A stretch of DNA of 64,000 nt from UBA1413 sp964650525 (GCA_964650525.1 CAZYUA010000002.1:62001-126000), one strand, 5' to 3'; shown: positions 1-9,489, numbered from the stretch's first letter. Notes: generated by a model from the letters alone, not told the origin. Program-made: numbers and translations.

Positions 1-649
1 GGGGAGTATCTTCCAGGTAGGTTTGCCAACTGTAGAAACCCACATCGAAATAGGGCCGGAAGAGGTTTTTCCTGCCAATGGTGAAATCTTTAGAGGCAGA
101 GAGGTCGAAAAAATAGCCCGGCGTATCGGTAAAACGGGCAGCAGAGGCTTCGCCGGAGGCTGTTTTCACAGCTAACCGTATCAGGGTATTGGGGAAGGCC
201 AGGTCGCGGGTTACCTGAATCAGCATCGACACGTAAAGATCGCCCGCAACAACACCCCGGCCATCGTAGTCGCGGCTGATTCTTTCATTCCGGATTTCTT
301 CGGTATACTGGTAATTTTCCAGCAGCACACCGTAGGCTTCCAGGGCTATCCGATGTTCGCAAAACGGTATGAGAAGCCTTGCTGACAAGTCCTGAGTAGG
401 ATCGGACACATGGAAATGGCGGGAGATGGAGGCTTCCAGTTCGGTGTCTCCGGTCAGCAATCCCTTTTTCACCTCAGGGACCGGCAGGCTATTGGGGCCC
501 AGAAATCCAGGCGACAGTTTCATCATATTCCGCCAGCCGGGGTCTCCTTCTTCCCATCCATGGATCTCGTTCCACCATTGCCAATCGTCTTGCTGGGCAG
601 CAAGAGACCAGGAAGTCAGCCATAATAACAAGAACAGGATTTCCTTCAT
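1..649 (-). CDS. Exported protein of unknown function, 3' end outside window
   Basis: An open frame runs on the minus strand from an ATG at 649 to the window edge without a stop, giving about 216 residues. It begins with a clear signal peptide (MKEILFLLLWLTSWSLAAQ) that should be cut just after AAQ. The mature part is rich in aromatic residues and has alternating segments such as RLLIPFCEHRIALEAYG and NLFRPYFDVGFYSW, which would suit an outer-membrane or periplasmic beta-rich protein. I do not recognise the family. The next gene upstream on the same strand, the C1-like peptidase, ends at 685, so the two are probably cotranscribed. Confidence 0.7.
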   Translation of the reverse strand, partial: MKEILFLLLWLTSWSLAAQQDDWQWWNEIHGWEEGDPGWRNMMKLSPGFLGPNSLPVPEVKKGLLTGDTELEASISRHFHVSDPTQDLSARLLIPFCEHRIALEAYGVLLENYQYTEEIRNERISRDYDGRGVVAGDLYVSMLIQVTRDLAFPNTLIRLAVKTASGEASAARFTDTPGYFFDLSASKDFTIGRKNLFRPYFDVGFYSWQTYLEDTP

Positions 650-684
650 TATGAAAAACGTGAGACTTTAGCAGATGGCAACCA

Positions 685-1884
685 TCAGATTCCGAGCTTT
701 TTCCTGATTCCGTGAGGAATAGCCTCCTTATGGACCATTATGCAGGTGGTCTTATAATTCACATACGCTTTTGAAGCATACAAATAGCCGTTGTACCGGC
801 CCTGGCTGCCCCAGGAGTTTTTCACTTTGTACCAACTATTTCCGGACTGGTCGCGTGCTGTTCCGATGATATGCATGCCATGATCGTCGGTAGTGCCAAA
901 ATTGTCAAAGGCTACCTGCCGGACTTCCGGAGTTATTTCAGCTTCGGCAACCGGGATTCTGGCACTGTACAATTCAGCCTCACGCTCGGCCCGGGAGAGT
1001 CTCTCCCACCGCTCTTTCTGCTGTTGGGTCATTTTTACAGTGTCCTCACACGGAACAAAGGCGATGCCTCTGGTTCTGTATTGAAAACCCGGATCGCTGG
1101 TATCGGAAGCCCATGCGACCGTATAGCCTTTCCGGAGCGCGTTATCGATAATCTCTCCCAACTCCTCCAGCGGCACGTTGTAAACCGGGTCCCAGGACCA
1201 GTTGTCGGGCACTTCCAGAATAAAAGTGGTATAAAAAGGATGATGCAGAAACGAGGTGATCTCCAGATAATCGTCCATATTCAAACCCGTGTATTCACGG
1301 GTAAAGCTTTGGGGGGTGAAGGTCGTACCGCTGTAAGTAAAGTGCTCCGGCACTTTTCCCAGGTAAGCCTCAAGGGTTGCATTCACCGGTTCGCGCCATA
1401 CCGTCGACAATTTCCTGTTTGGATTGGTGACAAACACATCAACCTGTTCTTTCAACAGCTTATCCATTTCGCCATGTGAATGGAAATCTTCTCCGTAATT
1501 GAGGCCTTTATAGACTGATTCGGGCACCAGTCCGTAATTCCGGAATACATGGCAGACATCATGGAAAGCGCCTCCCGGGGCAAAAGTGGTATTGCCCTGC
1601 ATCCTGACGTATTTTTGAGCTTTTTGAGTGTAGGTGTGATACACCACGAACATTTCAGAAAAATTCATTTCCGGCCGGTTGTTGCGGATCATTTCAGACT
1701 CGAAAAAGGATAGGGCACTGAAAGCCCAGCAGGTACTGGTCCTGCTTTGGTTTTGCACGGGAGTTGACGGCAGGATGATTTCATCGGTAAAAACATATTC
1801 TACCGGATCATTCCCCGGTTCCTGGGCAACCAGGTCCATAATGGACAGTAAACCCAGCACAAAAATGGGAAGCAACCTTTTCAT
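685..1884 (-). CDS. Exported C1 papain-like cysteine peptidase, bleomycin hydrolase/aminopeptidase C type
   Basis: The protein has a signal peptide (MKRLLPIFVLGLLSIMDLVAQ) and the three active-site blocks of the C1B (BleC/PepC) peptidases. These are Q-x5-C-W-A-F-S with Cys near residue 52, the DHGMHIIG histidine block near 337, and KNSWG with Asn near 356. BleC enzymes are usually cytosolic aminopeptidases of about 450 residues; this one is about 399 residues and exported, as in many Bacteroidetes paralogues, so it probably trims peptides in the periplasm. An in-frame ATG lies eight codons upstream (1908), but the signal peptide begins properly at 1884. The substrate cannot be told from sequence. 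Confidence 0.88.
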   Translation of the reverse strand: MKRLLPIFVLGLLSIMDLVAQEPGNDPVEYVFTDEIILPSTPVQNQSRTSTCWAFSALSFFESEMIRNNRPEMNFSEMFVVYHTYTQKAQKYVRMQGNTTFAPGGAFHDVCHVFRNYGLVPESVYKGLNYGEDFHSHGEMDKLLKEQVDVFVTNPNRKLSTVWREPVNATLEAYLGKVPEHFTYSGTTFTPQSFTREYTGLNMDDYLEITSFLHHPFYTTFILEVPDNWSWDPVYNVPLEELGEIIDNALRKGYTVAWASDTSDPGFQYRTRGIAFVPCEDTVKMTQQQKERWERLSRAEREAELYSARIPVAEAEITPEVRQVAFDNFGTTDDHGMHIIGTARDQSGNSWYKVKNSWGSQGRYNGYLYASKAYVNYKTTCIMVHKEAIPHGIRKKLGI

Positions 1885-2087
1885 GGTATCGTCGGATTCT
1901 AAGTTCAACGGTCAAAGATAAAAAATTATCATCCGGGAAGAGCCAAAAACCGTGTAAACCAGGGATGGAAATGACAAACTTCACCGGAACCGGGAAAAAG
2001 CATCATGGGAAGATATGCGCAAAGCTGGGACAGCAGACATTCTGTTAAATAATATAAACGGGGTCGGGAGGCAATCCGGCAAAATGC

Positions 2088-2095
2088 TATTTTTG
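2088..2095 (+). promoter_or_regulatory. Bacteroidetes -7 box (TATTTTTG) at the TPR gene start
   Basis: A perfect match to TAnnTTTG ends only five bases before the ATG at 2100. If it is used, transcription would start at about the first codon and the mRNA would be leaderless. There is no TTTG at the expected -33 position, so a chance match is possible. Confidence 0.3.
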
Positions 2096-2099
2096 CGAC

Positions 2100-4031
2100 A
2101 TGAACAGAATCCGGCAGAAGTTAGGGGTCGTAGCGGTGTTGTTGCTGCTTGTTTCGGGAAAGGTGCCGGCCCAGCTGAACATCAATCATTATATGCGGGT
2201 TGGGCAGACACGCATTTCGATCGGCAATTACGTCGGAGCCATTGAATATTTCAACATAGTCATCAAGTTCAAGCCTTTCATGCCTGAGCCCTTTTATTTC
2301 AGGGGAGTAGCCAAACACGCCCTGGAAGATTTTCACGGTGCCATAAAGGATTACGATCAGGCCATCGATATAAAGCCATATTATCCGGATGCTTACCTGA
2401 GGAGAGGCATGGCCTATCATGCGCTGAACGATTATGAAAGGGCCATCCGGGATTACAACCGGGCCCTGGAGTTTGACCCGCGGAATGAAGGGATATTCAA
2501 CAACCGGGGTATAGCCCGGATGGCCATGCAAGATGTGGATGGCGCCATTGAGGATTACGACCGCGCCCTGGAGATTAATCCGAATTCCACGCATTCTCTC
2601 ATGAACCGCAGCAATGCCAAAATCATCCAAGGGGATATACAGGGAGCCATCCGCGATCTGAACAGTGTCATCATCATCCGACCTCATTATGCAGGGGCTT
2701 ACCTGAACCGGGGTCTCGCCCGCTTTGAACTGAACGACTATGCCTCGGCATTGCGCGACTACGACCAGTGCATCCGGCTGGAACCCGAAAATGCCATGGC
2801 TTACAACAACCGCGGGATTGTCAAGCACAAGCTCGAGGATCTGGCCGGAGCTATCATGGATTATGACAGGGCTATCCAATTGGATCCATCGATGGCCAAT
2901 GCGTACTTCAACAGGGCTATGGCCCGTGAAGTTTTGCGCAGGCCGGGTTACGAAAACGACTACCGGATTGCAGCCGACCTGAACCCCCGGTATGACCTGT
3001 CGCGATACCTTGCTGAAAGTGAAACAACTGCACAGCAAAGTTCGCCGAAACAACGACAGGGATCCCCCGGCCCCCCCGGCCAGGGAACCCCCGACGAAAA
3101 GGCTGCAGGGGAGGACCTCTCTCAGGCTGACCAATCCGGATCGAAAAACAGTGAAGAAGAGATACGGCGCCGCCGCAGACTTAACCTCATCGTTTCTGAC
3201 ACCCGGAACACCCCGGAAAAAAAGACACCCCCTCCCGATGATCCCTTCGTCCAAAACCTCCGTTTTGATATCGACCTCCAGCCCTTTTTCCTGATTGTTG
3301 CCTTTGAAAAAAATTCAGTCAACTTCGAACGATTGCAGTACTATAATGCTGATATAGACCATCTGAATAAAAAGAACAACTACTATCCCCTGCTGACCAT
3401 CACCAACAGAAATTTCGAAGGCTACGTCAGCCTTTACCAGAATTTTATCCTTTACTTTAATGAAAAAATCAAAATATCCGACGACAGCCACAACCGGCTG
3501 AACCGGGGCCTCTTTCACACGCTTACTGAAGAGTACACGTTATCGCTGGCAGACCTCGACCGGTCTGTAAAGCTGGACACAGGCAATGCCCTTGCCTATT
3601 TTTCACGGGGAAACGGACGTTTCAGAATGGTTGAACATATCGAACAATTGTCATTACATCCCGGACATGTGTTCATTTCTCCCGGATTGGAAAACCCGGG
3701 CACTGCCGCTCTTTCTCAACCAAACAGCATTTCCGGCGATTACCTCCTGATTCTTGAAGATTACAACAGGACTTTGTCTTTACTGCCTGACTTTTTTTTC
3801 GGATATTTCAACAGAGCCTACCTGTACATCAGAACAAAGAATTATAAAATGGCCCTGGACGATCTGAATAAGGCCATCGAACTGGAGCCTGAATTTGCCG
3901 AGGCTTACTATAACCGGGGTCTGACCCGGATATTCCTTGACGACACGAAAGGTGGGGCATACGACCTTTCGAAAGCGGGGGAATTGGGACTTGTCGAAGC
4001 CTACAGTATTATTAAACAGTATTGTAACTAA
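2100..4031 (+). CDS. Exported tetratricopeptide repeat protein
   Basis: A 643-residue protein with an N-terminal signal peptide ending near VPAQ. About seven full TPR units and one partial unit follow (residues about 25-300), each ending in a variant of A-I-x-L-x-P such as LEFDP, LEINP and IQLDP. A Pro/Gly/Gln-rich linker at about 305-390 carries a basic RRRRR patch, and three or four more TPR units lie at 470-640. TPR arrays are protein-binding scaffolds; no catalytic domain is visible. The ChaN-like gene begins 24 bases downstream, so the two are probably one operon. The partner proteins are unknown. Confidence 0.85.
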   Translation: MNRIRQKLGVVAVLLLLVSGKVPAQLNINHYMRVGQTRISIGNYVGAIEYFNIVIKFKPFMPEPFYFRGVAKHALEDFHGAIKDYDQAIDIKPYYPDAYLRRGMAYHALNDYERAIRDYNRALEFDPRNEGIFNNRGIARMAMQDVDGAIEDYDRALEINPNSTHSLMNRSNAKIIQGDIQGAIRDLNSVIIIRPHYAGAYLNRGLARFELNDYASALRDYDQCIRLEPENAMAYNNRGIVKHKLEDLAGAIMDYDRAIQLDPSMANAYFNRAMAREVLRRPGYENDYRIAADLNPRYDLSRYLAESETTAQQSSPKQRQGSPGPPGQGTPDEKAAGEDLSQADQSGSKNSEEEIRRRRRLNLIVSDTRNTPEKKTPPPDDPFVQNLRFDIDLQPFFLIVAFEKNSVNFERLQYYNADIDHLNKKNNYYPLLTITNRNFEGYVSLYQNFILYFNEKIKISDDSHNRLNRGLFHTLTEEYTLSLADLDRSVKLDTGNALAYFSRGNGRFRMVEHIEQLSLHPGHVFISPGLENPGTAALSQPNSISGDYLLILEDYNRTLSLLPDFFFGYFNRAYLYIRTKNYKMALDDLNKAIELEPEFAEAYYNRGLTRIFLDDTKGGAYDLSKAGELGLVEAYSIIKQYCN

Positions 4032-4035
4032 TGTA

Positions 4036-4052
4036 CCCGGGGTGAACCCGGG
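4036..4052 (+). other. Intercistronic hairpin before the ChaN-like gene
   Basis: CCCGGG, a five-base GTGAA loop, and CCCGGG form a six-pair GC stem between the TPR stop codon and the next ATG at 4056. It has no T-run, so it is not a terminator. It sits where it could restrict ribosome access or stabilise the upstream mRNA end. Confidence 0.4.
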
Positions 4053-4055
4053 ATC

Positions 4056-4925
4056 ATGAATCGGTTTATGAAAATACGAATTTTACTTTTCATCGGTGTG
4101 TTCATCGGTATACTGCCATTAGCAGGCCAGGAAAAACAGGCCTATTCCCTGTTCCGGGGTAACGGGAAAAAAATCAGCTATCTGAGGATGGTCCGCGAGT
4201 TGTCGGGCAGTGATGTGGTTCTTTTCGGCGAGCTGCACAACAATCCCATTTCGCACTGGCTTCAGTATGAGCTGGTGGAATCGCTGGGCCGTGAGCGGAT
4301 GCTGATTCTGGGGGCTGAGATGTTTGAGGCAGACAACCAACTGCCGCTCGACAGGTACCTTGCCGGGGAGATCGATGGGATAGCCCTGGACACCTTGGCC
4401 CGGCTATGGCCTAATTACAAAACCGATTACCGGCCACTGGTGGAACTGGCCAGGGAGAAAGGGTTGAAATTCGTGGCCACCAATATTCCGCGGCGATATG
4501 CCAACCTGGTCTTCAGGAAGGATTTCGGGGCACTGGACTCTCTGACCGCAGGGGAGAAGGCGTGGATAGCCCCGCTGCCGATCGCTTATGATCCGGAATT
4601 ACCGGGGTATGCAGGAATGAAAACCATGATGGACGGCCATGCCGGCGAGACCCTGCCCAAAGCACAGGCCATCAAGGATGCCACGATGGCCTGGTTTATT
4701 GCCCGTAATGTTGAAACCGGAAAGATGTTCCTCCACTTTCACGGAGCATACCATTCCGACCATTACGAAGGGATTCTCTGGTATCTGAAACGAGAACTGC
4801 CCGGGTTGAAAACCATTACCCTGTCGACTGTAAGCCAGGCAGATCCCTCGAAACTGGAGGAACAGAACAGGGGGAGGGCTGATTTTATTCTGTGTGTGGA
4901 TGAAAACATGACCACCACCTACTAA
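4056..4925 (+). CDS. ChaN-like (DUF399) exported protein
   Basis: 289 residues with a signal peptide (cleavage near PLAGQ). The family mark is the N-terminal block V-V-L-F-G-E-L-H-N-N-P-I-S-H, followed by GAEMFEADNQ, a Y-x-P-L-V-E-x-A-R-E-x-G block, and the C-terminal FLHFHGAYHSDHYEGILWYL. This matches the ChaN/Tiki-like haem-binding domain. Campylobacter ChaN binds haem and is iron-regulated; some other family members are thought to be hydrolases. There is no lipobox, so the product is probably periplasmic rather than a lipoprotein. It follows the TPR gene closely. Function in this organism is inferred only from the fold. Confidence 0.82.
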   Translation: MNRFMKIRILLFIGVFIGILPLAGQEKQAYSLFRGNGKKISYLRMVRELSGSDVVLFGELHNNPISHWLQYELVESLGRERMLILGAEMFEADNQLPLDRYLAGEIDGIALDTLARLWPNYKTDYRPLVELAREKGLKFVATNIPRRYANLVFRKDFGALDSLTAGEKAWIAPLPIAYDPELPGYAGMKTMMDGHAGETLPKAQAIKDATMAWFIARNVETGKMFLHFHGAYHSDHYEGILWYLKRELPGLKTITLSTVSQADPSKLEEQNRGRADFILCVDENMTTTY

Positions 4926-4984
4926 TCCCAAAGAACAGGGAGAACCAGAAAAAGCAGGGGCTGCCTTCCGGAAACTATCCGGGG

Positions 4985-6292
4985 GTGTGCCAGGAAAATT
5001 GTAAACATTCAAACGTGGAGCACCATAACGTACCACTGGCTGAGAGGATGCGGCCTCAATTGCTTGAAGATTTCATCGGGCAGGAACACCTGGTGGGAGA
5101 GACCAGTGTTCTGGGCAGGATGATCCGCTCAGGGAACCTTTCTTCGGTCATTTTGTGGGGACCCCCGGGTGTCGGAAAAACAACCCTGGCACGGATCATT
5201 GCCAGGATGCTCGACCGTCCGTTTTTCAGCCTCAGCGCCATCAATTCGGGAGTGAAGGATATCCGGGAGGTGATCGAAAAAGCAGGGAAACAGCAATTTT
5301 TCGGGCGACCCCACCCTATCCTCTTCATTGATGAAATTCACCGGTTCAGTAAATCGCAACAGGACTCCCTGCTGGGGGCCGTCGAATCAGGGCTGGTAAC
5401 CCTTATCGGCGCTACCACCGAGAATCCCTCCTTCGAAGTGATCTCTCCCCTGTTGTCCCGCTGCCAGGTATATACCCTGGAATCCCTGGGCAAAGAGCAT
5501 TTGCTTGGATTATTCAACCGGGCTGTCACCAGAGATGTCCTTTTGAAGGAACGAAAAATCGAACTTGCCGAAGAAGAAGCCCTGTTCAGGTTTTCAGGCG
5601 GCGATGCCCGCAAACTGCTGAATGCCCTGGAACTTGTTGTCAACGCCGAAACAGGCGATCCCGTCATCATCACCAATGAAAAGGTTTTACACCTGCTGCA
5701 GAAAAACCTGGCCTTGTACGATAAACAGGGGGAGATGCATTTTGACATCATTTCAGCCTTTATCAAAAGCATCCGGGGCAGCGATCCGGATGCGGCAGTA
5801 TACTGGCTGGCCCGGATGATTGCCGCCGGGGAGGATGTTAAGTTCATAGCCCGGAGACTGGTAATCCTGGCTGCCGAAGATATCGGCCTGGCCAATCCCA
5901 ACGCTTTGTTACTGGCCCGGAACACCTTCGATGCGGTTCACCAGATAGGATACCCCGAATCCCGGATCATCCTGTCGGAGTGCACCCTGTATCTGGCAAC
6001 CTCGCCCAAAAGCAATTCCGCCTATATGGCCATCGAGGCTGCCCTCGAACTGGTAAACCGTACCGGAGACCTTCCCGTTCCGCTCCCCATACGGAATGCT
6101 CCCACCAGCCTGATGAAAGAACTGGGATATGGCAGCAATTACAAGTACGCTCACGATTTCAGCGGGAATTTTACCGAACAGGTATACCTGCCCGAAAGCA
6201 TAAAAAAGGAAAAATTATATACTCCCGGGGATAATGCTTCGGAAAACAAAATCCTGGAACGGCTCCGCAGCTGGTGGGGTAAGAGGTTCTGA
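4985..6292 (+). CDS. rarA: RarA/MgsA replication-associated recombination AAA+ ATPase
   Basis: 435 residues. Family features are the opening PLAERMRPQLLEDFIGQEHL, Walker A GPPGVGKT at residues 59-66, Walker B ILFIDEIHRF, sensor-1 IGATTENPSF, and the RarA C-terminal blocks SDPDAAVYWLARMI, RRLVILAAEDIGLANP and APTSLMKELGYG. RarA acts at stalled replication forks and on single-stranded DNA ends. The frame opens with GTG at 4985. A later GTG at 5015 is possible, but no in-frame ATG precedes the conserved PLAERMRP, so a GTG start is needed either way. The gene stands 59 bases after the ChaN-like gene. Confidence 0.95.
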   Translation: MCQENCKHSNVEHHNVPLAERMRPQLLEDFIGQEHLVGETSVLGRMIRSGNLSSVILWGPPGVGKTTLARIIARMLDRPFFSLSAINSGVKDIREVIEKAGKQQFFGRPHPILFIDEIHRFSKSQQDSLLGAVESGLVTLIGATTENPSFEVISPLLSRCQVYTLESLGKEHLLGLFNRAVTRDVLLKERKIELAEEEALFRFSGGDARKLLNALELVVNAETGDPVIITNEKVLHLLQKNLALYDKQGEMHFDIISAFIKSIRGSDPDAAVYWLARMIAAGEDVKFIARRLVILAAEDIGLANPNALLLARNTFDAVHQIGYPESRIILSECTLYLATSPKSNSAYMAIEAALELVNRTGDLPVPLPIRNAPTSLMKELGYGSNYKYAHDFSGNFTEQVYLPESIKKEKLYTPGDNASENKILERLRSWWGKRF

Positions 6293-6381
6293 CCACACCG
6301 CATGCCACTTGGAAGTTCCAATGGAGCCCAAACAGACGCCCCGGAAAATACAGGCTTTCACTTTATGTACCCTTTAGCCCT

Positions 6382-7662
6382 ATGAAACCCGTCATTTTTT
6401 TGTGTCTGATGTTTATGAGCCTGGCAGTTGCGGGCCAGCAAAAGATCAACTACGAAGAAGACAGCATTCCCCCTTACCTGTTACCCGATCCCCTGATATT
6501 GGCCAATGGGAAGCCGGTAAGGTCGGTGGAACAATGGGAAAGGAAACAAAGACCCCGGATCCTGCATCTTTTTGAAGACCGGGTGTATGGGAAGCAGCCC
6601 CGTCACCTTGGGCATTTCCGGTACAAGGTACTGGAAGAGGGAAGTGATATCCCGGAGGGGAAAGGCCGCAGAAAGCAGGTGGAACTTACTCTCCGGAAAA
6701 AGGACCGCAGCCTGACCCTGACGTTGCTGATGTACCTTCCGGCCGGCGGTGAACGGGTGCCCTTGTTTCTGGGATACAATTTCGATGGCAACCATACGGT
6801 CACCACGGATGAATCGGTCCTCCTCTCCGGCACTTGGACAAAGATGAATGCCAATCCGGGAGATTCCGCGGGCAGAGGGAAGGCTGTTATGCCCGTGCGG
6901 GGAGAACAGGCATCCCGGTGGCCGGTACAGAGGATCCTGGATGCCGGTTTTGGGGTGGCGACATTGTGGGTTGGCGATGTGGATCCCGACCGGAATGACT
7001 TCACCGATGGGGGCCATGCGTTAGCCTATGGAAAAGGAGAGGAGAAGCCCGGTGACGGGGAGTGGGGATCGCTGGCAGCCTGGGCCTGGGGTTTGAGCCG
7101 GGTTCTGGATTATCTGGAAACGGATCCTGCTGTAGATGCAACCCGGGTGGCGGTACTGGGTCATTCGCGCCTGGGGAAGGCCGCTTTGTGGGCCGGAGCC
7201 ACTGACCGCCGTTTTGCCATGGTCATCTCGAATGAATCGGGTTGTGGGGGGGCAGCCCTCTTCCGCAGAAAAATAGGAGAGACGGTCTGGCGTATCAACA
7301 CTTCCTTTCCTCATTGGTTTTGCGGAAATTTCAAAGCCTACAACGACAGGGAAGAATTCCTCCCGGTAGACCAGCATGAACTGATTGCACTGATCGCTCC
7401 CCGCCCCGTGTACATTGCCAGTGCCTTGGAGGACCAGTGGGCAGACCCCAGAGGCGAATACCTGGCCGGATACCACGCCTCACCGGTGTACCGGCTTTAT
7501 GGCAAAACCGGACTGGATTCACCCTTTCAGCCCCCGGTGGACCAAGCGGTGATGCATCACATCGGATACCATATCCGCAACGGAGAACATGACATGAAGG
7601 AATTCGACTGGAAACAGTTTATACAGTTTGCCGGACTCCATTTTTATCATAAAAATATGTAA
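6382..7662 (+). CDS. CE15-type 4-O-methyl-glucuronoyl methylesterase
   Basis: 426 residues with a signal peptide (cleavage near AVAGQ). The alpha/beta-hydrolase nucleophile lies in G-H-S-R-L-G-K with Ser262, followed by the CE15 block N-E-S-G-C-G-G-A-A-L with Glu285, and a late His in the GYHIRNGEHD segment. R-x-Y-G-x-Q-P near residue 70 is another family mark. CE15 enzymes cut the ester between lignin alcohols and the 4-O-methyl-glucuronic acid side chains of xylan. That fits the GH67 alpha-glucuronidase at 59.3 kb, although the genes are far apart here. Rhamnulokinase follows after 42 bases. Confidence 0.88.
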   Translation: MKPVIFLCLMFMSLAVAGQQKINYEEDSIPPYLLPDPLILANGKPVRSVEQWERKQRPRILHLFEDRVYGKQPRHLGHFRYKVLEEGSDIPEGKGRRKQVELTLRKKDRSLTLTLLMYLPAGGERVPLFLGYNFDGNHTVTTDESVLLSGTWTKMNANPGDSAGRGKAVMPVRGEQASRWPVQRILDAGFGVATLWVGDVDPDRNDFTDGGHALAYGKGEEKPGDGEWGSLAAWAWGLSRVLDYLETDPAVDATRVAVLGHSRLGKAALWAGATDRRFAMVISNESGCGGAALFRRKIGETVWRINTSFPHWFCGNFKAYNDREEFLPVDQHELIALIAPRPVYIASALEDQWADPRGEYLAGYHASPVYRLYGKTGLDSPFQPPVDQAVMHHIGYHIRNGEHDMKEFDWKQFIQFAGLHFYHKNM

Positions 7663-7704
7663 ATTGGCCTTTCCAAATTCCTTATCATCCTTTTGCCATC
7701 GGTT

Positions 7705-9189
7705 ATGAGAAAACACCACTTTTTAGCTTTTGACCTGGGTGCCTCCAGTGGGAGGGCCATGTTAGGCAGCCTGCAGGACAACAAGCTGGAGCTTATGGAG
7801 ATCCACCGTTTTACCAACCAGATGCTGTTGCTCCACGGCCACTATTTCTGGAATGTATACTCCTTATTTACAGAGCTGAAGAACGGGTTAGCCCTTTGTA
7901 TCAAGGAATTCGGCATTCAACCCGAATCGATCGGGATCGACACCTGGGGTGTGGATTATTCGTTGGTCACCGGGGAGGGGCACCTGGCAGGCATTCCCCA
8001 TGCCTACCGGGATAGTCGCACCAACCGCAGCATGGAAGCATTTTTCCAGGTGATGCCGAAAGAGGAGACTTACCGGCTCTCCGGGATTCAGTTCATGCAG
8101 TTCAATACCCTTTTCCAGCTGTTTTCAGCCATCCAATCCGGCCATTCTGCGCTGAAAATCAGCAAAAGCATGCTTTTCATGCCCGACACCCTGAATTTTA
8201 TGTTCACAGGTGTCCGACGGAATGAGTATACCATGGCCAGTACCTCGCAGATGCTGAAGCCCGGAAAGCCGGAATGGGAATACCGGATCTTCGATGCTGC
8301 AGGTATACCCCGCGACCTGGTGGAGGAGATTGTCTTACCCGGGGTGGTGCTGGGGTCGCTGCTACCTGAGGTGTGCACAGAAACCGGCAGTGAGACCATA
8401 CCCTGCATTGCCGTGGCCTCGCACGATACTGCCTCTGCAATAGCTGCCGTTCCGGCCGAAAAGGGGACCTGGGCCTACATCAGTTCCGGTACGTGGTCGC
8501 TGATGGGCATCGAGAGCCCGGTGCCCCTGGTTTCCGACGAGATTCTGGCTTTGAATTTCACCAATGAGGGAGGTGTCGACGGAACCATCCGTTTTCTGAA
8601 GAACATTATGGGGCTTTGGCTTATCCAGGAGTGCAAACGGAAATGGGATAATGAAACACCGTTGTCGTGGAGCGACATCGTCGAGATGAGTAAAACCGCT
8701 CCACCCTTTGTCAGTCTGGTCGATCCGGATGACACGTCGTTTCTGAATCCTCCCGACATGCCCGAAGCATTGTGCGAATTTTGCCGTCAAACCGGGCAGC
8801 CGGTTCCTGCCACCAGGGCTGCGATTGCCCGTTGCGTCTACGACAGCCTGGCGCTGAAATACAAGTATACTCTCGGGCAAATTGAAAAGGTCATCCGGAA
8901 ACCCGTAGAGAAGATCCATATTATCGGAGGAGGAGCCAACAACCGGTTTCTTTGCCAGCTTACCTCCGACGCCACGGGTCTGCCGGTCATTGCCGGACCT
9001 GTGGAAGCTACCGCCATCGGGAATATCCTTATGCAGGCCCGTGGCCTGGGCTACGTGGAATCCCTCAGCGAAATGCGGAAAATCGTCTCTGCGTCGTCCG
9101 ACATGATCCAGTACCTTCCCTCGCGGACCCTCGACTGGCAGGAGACTTACCTGCGGTTCAAAGGGATTGTGGAGGGGAAAGCCCCATAA
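7705..9189 (+). CDS. rhaB: L-rhamnulokinase (FGGY family)
   Basis: 494 residues from the ATG at 7705; a TTG four codons upstream is in frame but less likely. The N-terminal phosphate-binding block FDLGASSGRAMLG is the rhamnulokinase version of the FGGY signature. It is followed by GIDTWGVDYSL with its Asp, AYRDSRT, ASHDTASA, YISSGTWSLMG, and the adenosine-binding IIGGGANNRFLCQ. RhaB phosphorylates L-rhamnulose to L-rhamnulose 1-phosphate in the cytoplasm. No rhaA, rhaD or rhamnose transporter lies nearby, so this kinase gene is isolated from the rest of the pathway or belongs to a split regulon. Confidence 0.95.
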   Translation: MRKHHFLAFDLGASSGRAMLGSLQDNKLELMEIHRFTNQMLLLHGHYFWNVYSLFTELKNGLALCIKEFGIQPESIGIDTWGVDYSLVTGEGHLAGIPHAYRDSRTNRSMEAFFQVMPKEETYRLSGIQFMQFNTLFQLFSAIQSGHSALKISKSMLFMPDTLNFMFTGVRRNEYTMASTSQMLKPGKPEWEYRIFDAAGIPRDLVEEIVLPGVVLGSLLPEVCTETGSETIPCIAVASHDTASAIAAVPAEKGTWAYISSGTWSLMGIESPVPLVSDEILALNFTNEGGVDGTIRFLKNIMGLWLIQECKRKWDNETPLSWSDIVEMSKTAPPFVSLVDPDDTSFLNPPDMPEALCEFCRQTGQPVPATRAAIARCVYDSLALKYKYTLGQIEKVIRKPVEKIHIIGGGANNRFLCQLTSDATGLPVIAGPVEATAIGNILMQARGLGYVESLSEMRKIVSASSDMIQYLPSRTLDWQETYLRFKGIVEGKAP

Positions 9190-9258
9190 ATGCAGGCAGA
9201 AGCTGACAACTTTCAGATGGAAAAGACCGGACTTACGCCACCGCGGGAATGATTAAAA

Positions 9259-9489
9259 GTGGAATCAGAAGGAAAAACGGTACTAACCTGGCAGACAGCC
9301 TATGCCGGGGATTTTCCGGTTGAAGCGTACGAAATTTTCGCTGATGGCAGGATTGCCGGCGAGGTCCCCCACCAGCCGCAGGTTTTGAAAAGCAGACCCT
9401 TTACCTTTTCTTATCCAAAATTGGCAGGGAACTTTTCCGTGGTGGCCGTAGATGCAAGGGGCAACCGGGCTGAAGCCAACCTAGTCTGA
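9259..9489 (+). pseudogene. Remnant of a fibronectin-III-like C-terminal domain
   Basis: A 76-codon frame starting at a GTG just after an in-frame TGA (9250-9252). It reads like the last beta-sandwich domain of a longer secreted enzyme: L-T-W-Q-T-A-Y, then Y-E-I-F-A-D-G-R-I-A-G-E-V-P-H, then F-S-V-V-A-V-D-A-R-G-N-R-A-E. Similar domains close secreted oxidoreductases and hydrolases in Bacteroidetes. No signal peptide, catalytic part or convincing start codon is present, so I read it as the stump of a lost gene. The rest of 9190-9540 holds nothing I can identify. Confidence 0.5.

Noticed and set aside
2121..3254. 377-residue minus-strand ORF opposite the TPR gene
   Set aside because: A mirror frame of the repeat array; the regular TPR repeats keep it open. 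The plus-strand protein is clearly the real one.
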